Origin: an uncultured Opitutales bacterium
GTDB lineage: Bacteria; Verrucomicrobiota; Verrucomicrobiia; Opitutales; Intestinicryptomonadaceae
Direction: 5' to 3'
NCBI GenBank assembly: GCA_900552245.1
Contig: URYY01000092.1
Span: 1 to 8,762, forward strand
DNA length: 8,762 nucleotides
Within the stretch, counting starts at the first letter, position 1. Every line of letters starts with the position of its first letter. Both the position numbers and the translations under genes were made by a program. Below the pieces are notes generated by a model. It saw only the letters and a program-made list of their open reading frames with translations, ran no database searches and was not told where the DNA came from. Below are positions 6,337 to 8,762 of the stretch, in pieces.

Positions 6337-6363
6337 TTGACTTTTAAAACAATGTTTTAGAAT
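6337..6363 (+). promoter_or_regulatory. Candidate promoter with inverted repeat for the HzsA-related gene
   Basis: TTGACT (6337-6342) and TAGAAT (6358-6363) each match five of six consensus bases, but the spacer is only 15 bases, shorter than usual. The spacer is mostly an inverted repeat, TTTTAAAAC (6342-6350) and GTTTTAGAA (6354-6362), with eight of nine positions paired around AAT. A regulator that binds this repeat could adjust a promoter with a short spacer, as MerR-type activators do; that comparison is inference. Confidence 0.35.
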
Positions 6364-6437
6364 TTAAACAAGTGAAGTTTTAAAAAGCAACACATTTTCT
6401 TGCAAGATTTTCAAATTTAATAATTATCAGGGCTCTC

Positions 6438-6442
6438 AGGGG
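6438..6442 (+). promoter_or_regulatory. Shine-Dalgarno-like site of the HzsA-related gene
   Basis: AGGGG lies 7 bases before the ATG at 6450. It is the only clear purine-rich ribosome site among the six genes whose starts are seen, and it supports this start. Confidence 0.6.
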
Positions 6443-6449
6443 TTTTATT

Positions 6450-8762
6450 ATGATGAGGACAATATACATAATGCTTATTGCGGCATTTGTCGCGCCGGCG
6501 CTCAGTGCGCTAACCGTAACAAGGCAACAGGCCGACAAAGTCGCGGAGGAGGTCTATCAAAAGGGCGATAGCTTTGCGGATGCCGTTTTGAAGACTAATC
6601 CGAAATATATCGCATGGAAAAAATCCGAGCTTAGCCAACTCGAGAAAGAAGGTGTCAAGTATGGGGCTTGGAGGGCCTCTAAGCAGGCCGACGGCAACCA
6701 GCTTTTCACTTGCACTGTAGAATCCGGCAAGGATTTGCAAGTCGGGGCAACGTCATCGGTTCCCGGGAATACGCAGGTCTTGTTAAATGGCGAATCGGTG
6801 TTTGAAAATACGCGCAACCACCCCGTTTGGGAGTCCTACGTGCTAAATCTAAAGAAGGGCAAGAACACTTTGGAGTTTAAGGTTGTCAAGTACGACAGAA
6901 ACTTCCGCTGGAACGACCGCACAATATACCCTTACGCCGATCCTATGAGGCACTTGCGCGATTTCTTTTGGCGCGACTACAGAGAGCATATGAATATGCT
7001 TGGCGGCGACACCCGCTTTTTTGAGCTTGAGGACTACCGCAGCGTACTGGATTCTAAAATAGGCGACGCAATAGAGCGCTCGCTCTTTAGCGCCGGCAAT
7101 TTTGAGAGGCGCTTTAACGACCTTAAGGCAAAGAATATAGACGGGAAATCTCCGGAGTGGCTTAAGCTATTTGACGAGATTATGTCGACTTACAAAATCG
7201 AAAAGAAGTTGGGCTTTGATTCCAAGAACGTCTTGGCGGCTGTTAAAGACATCTCCAAGAAATTTAAGAAGAGCTACCCTTCGAAGTACCTTGCCGACGC
7301 AAAGGCTTGGGACGCCAAGATGCCCGCGATTAAGAAAGGCTTATTGAAGAGCGATCCGGCGGCTGAAAAGCAGGCCGAGGAATTCAAGGCCTTTGCCCGC
7401 GAGGCGCTTTTGGCAAATCCGCTGCTAAAGAAGCAGAAGGATTGGATATTTATAAAGCGCAAGTACGGCACTCCCTTTGACGGTTTGCCGAGCAACTGGC
7501 AGGGCAACCACCTCTTGCGCGACAGGCCGCGCTGGGGCGATGAAATTTGGAAGTTTGACATCACAAATCCGGCGGATGCTCAACTTTTGTTTAAATCTAG
7601 CGATGCTCCGGCTGTCACTGATATGTGCGTGGATTGGGACGGCAAAAAGATAATGTTCTCATCGCTCGACGAAAAGAGCAGGTGGCAGCTTTACGAGATA
7701 GATTCTGACGGCAACAATCTGAAGATGCTAAGCCCCGGTTTGTACGACGATATAGATAACTATGACGGAGTTTACCTGCCGAGCGGCAAGATTATATTTG
7801 TATCTACCGCCTGCTTTGTTGGCGTGCCCTGTGTGGGAGGTGCGGATTACGTCGGAAACCTCTATATAATGGACCCCAAGGCGGGCAGCCCCGAGAAGGT
7901 CGATAAGAGCATACGCCAGCTCACTTTCGAGCAGGACGCCGACTGGATGCCGCGCGTAATGAATGACGGCAGAGTTATGTACACGCGCTGGGAGTACACC
8001 GACAACTCGCACTATTTTGCTAGAATTTTGATGCGAATGAATCCGGACGGCACATCGCAGTCGTCCTACTACGGCTCGACGAGCTTCTGGCCCAATTCAA
8101 TTTTCTACTCTCGCCCGATACCGAAGTCGGCAACGAAGTTCGTTTCCATAATATCCGGGCATCACGGCACCCGCCGCTCGGGCGAATTGCATTTGTTTGA
8201 CACTTCCCGCGGAACCTTGGAGGAGCAGGGCAGAGTACACAAGTTCCCGACTTACGGCAGGGAGTATGTAGCCAAGACTAAGGACACCTTGGTTGACGGC
8301 GTATGGCCGCAGATGTTGCACCCCTATCCGATAACAGAAGACTTTATCGTTGCTGCAATACGCACGCCCGAGATGAACTGGGGAATATGCCTGATAGATA
8401 AATACGACAATATCGTGATGCTTCAGACTGCAAAGGACGGTATGTTGTTTGAACCCCTTCCGCTTGCAGCTCGCAAAAAGCCGCCGGTCTTGCCCGATCA
8501 GGTCTCGAAGAACTTGCAGGCAAACCCGAAGCTTGACAAGGGCAACATATTCTTAAACGATATCTATCAGGGGCCCGGTCTTGCGGGTATTCCGAGGGGC
8601 GAAGTCAAGGCCTTGCGAGTTTTTGAGTACAACTACACCTACCGCAATATGGGCGGGCACGATGTGATTGGTCAAGAGGGCTCGTGGGACGTTAAGAAGA
8701 TACACGGCACAGTTCCCGTTGAGGACGACGGCTCGGCCATATTTGAAGTTCCCGCAAACAGG
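6450..8762 (+). CDS. HzsA-related exported protein (hydrazine synthase alpha-like), C-terminus beyond the window
   Basis: 771 residues are visible, open to the right edge without a stop. A signal peptide (hydrophobic about 5-18, likely cleavage after LSA, residue 20) sends it to the periplasm. Residues about 85-150 look like a beta-sandwich (NLKKGKNTLEFKVVKYD). Residues 165-335 are mainly helical and lysine-rich. From about 340 on, the sequence matches what I recall of HzsA-related proteins of Planctomycetota and Verrucomicrobiota: GLPSNWQGNHLL, ACFVGVPCVGGADYVGNLY (454-472), IRQLTFEQDADW, WEYTDNSHYFARIL (514-527), FWPNSIFYSRPIP, SGHHGTRRSGEL (569-580), VWPQMLHPYP, YRNMGGHDVIG and GTVPVEDDGSAIFEVPAN. 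This is the propeller-type middle domain. Family members usually carry a CXXCH haem site shortly after the point where the window ends; none is visible yet. True HzsA is part of anammox hydrazine synthase. These wider relatives have no known reaction, so hydrazine chemistry should not be assumed. Confidence 0.85.
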   Translation, partial: MMRTIYIMLIAAFVAPALSALTVTRQQADKVAEEVYQKGDSFADAVLKTNPKYIAWKKSELSQLEKEGVKYGAWRASKQADGNQLFTCTVESGKDLQVGATSSVPGNTQVLLNGESVFENTRNHPVWESYVLNLKKGKNTLEFKVVKYDRNFRWNDRTIYPYADPMRHLRDFFWRDYREHMNMLGGDTRFFELEDYRSVLDSKIGDAIERSLFSAGNFERRFNDLKAKNIDGKSPEWLKLFDEIMSTYKIEKKLGFDSKNVLAAVKDISKKFKKSYPSKYLADAKAWDAKMPAIKKGLLKSDPAAEKQAEEFKAFAREALLANPLLKKQKDWIFIKRKYGTPFDGLPSNWQGNHLLRDRPRWGDEIWKFDITNPADAQLLFKSSDAPAVTDMCVDWDGKKIMFSSLDEKSRWQLYEIDSDGNNLKMLSPGLYDDIDNYDGVYLPSGKIIFVSTACFVGVPCVGGADYVGNLYIMDPKAGSPEKVDKSIRQLTFEQDADWMPRVMNDGRVMYTRWEYTDNSHYFARILMRMNPDGTSQSSYYGSTSFWPNSIFYSRPIPKSATKFVSIISGHHGTRRSGELHLFDTSRGTLEEQGRVHKFPTYGREYVAKTKDTLVDGVWPQMLHPYPITEDFIVAAIRTPEMNWGICLIDKYDNIVMLQTAKDGMLFEPLPLAARKKPPVLPDQVSKNLQANPKLDKGNIFLNDIYQGPGLAGIPRGEVKALRVFEYNYTYRNMGGHDVIGQEGSWDVKKIHGTVPVEDDGSAIFEVPANR

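Larger units (their letters stand above)
5942..6449. other. 508-base AT-rich divergent intergenic region
   Basis: No coding frame with a convincing start and composition was seen on either strand. The region separates two divergent exported-protein genes and should hold both promoters. It contains a run of eight T near 6066, a GC-rich hairpin/palindrome (6134-6151), a GGCC-spaced repeat near 6289-6303 and an inverted repeat inside a candidate promoter (6342-6362). No good minus-strand promoter for the cytochrome gene was found. Confidence 0.7.

Noticed and set aside
6510..8321. Minus-strand open frames opposite the HzsA-related gene
   Set aside because: The plus-strand frame is unbroken for 771 codons with strong family motifs; the opposite frames have none.

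Overview
The window looks like a chromosomal segment from a Gram-negative bacterium of the Planctomycetota-Verrucomicrobiota group, most likely Verrucomicrobiota (perhaps Opitutae or a relative). This placement is inference. It rests on a large exported protein of the hydrazine-synthase-alpha-like (HzsA-related) family, a beta-propeller/di-haem cytochrome c protein, a secreted beta-helix protein with a DUF4214-like tail, Sec and lipoprotein signal peptides, and start codons that mostly lack a Shine-Dalgarno sequence. No rRNA, tRNA, CRISPR array, transposase or phage gene was seen.

Layout. Positions 1-748 (minus strand) hold fatty-acid synthesis genes: acpP, then a strong terminator-like hairpin, then the 5' part of fabF, which runs off the left edge. 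Divergent from acpP, on the plus strand, is a secreted right-handed beta-helix protein (957-2507) with a recognisable promoter and its own intrinsic terminator. A cytoplasmic HAD-family phosphatase (2590-3585) follows only 19 bases after that terminator and ends in a second, perfect-stem terminator. The convergent gap 3586-3831 holds further inverted repeats. On the minus strand come a short lipoprotein (3832-4038), whose promoter overlaps a perfect 15-base palindrome and appears to give a nearly leaderless mRNA, and a 614-residue exported protein joining a beta-propeller to a di-haem cytochrome c module (4097-5941). A 508-base AT-rich gap without genes separates this from the divergent HzsA-related gene (6450 to the right edge, incomplete).

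How the genes may work together. acpP and fabF are housekeeping lipid synthesis: ACP carries the acyl chain that FabF elongates. The right half looks like a periplasmic or envelope redox locus: two large propeller proteins, one with two visible c-type haem sites and one from a family that usually carries one near its C-terminus, transcribed divergently, with a small lipoprotein downstream of the first. No substrate can be read from the sequence. The HzsA-related/propeller-cytochrome pair is the best candidate here for an undescribed system. The resemblance to hydrazine synthase is one of family, and the window shows no other anammox gene.
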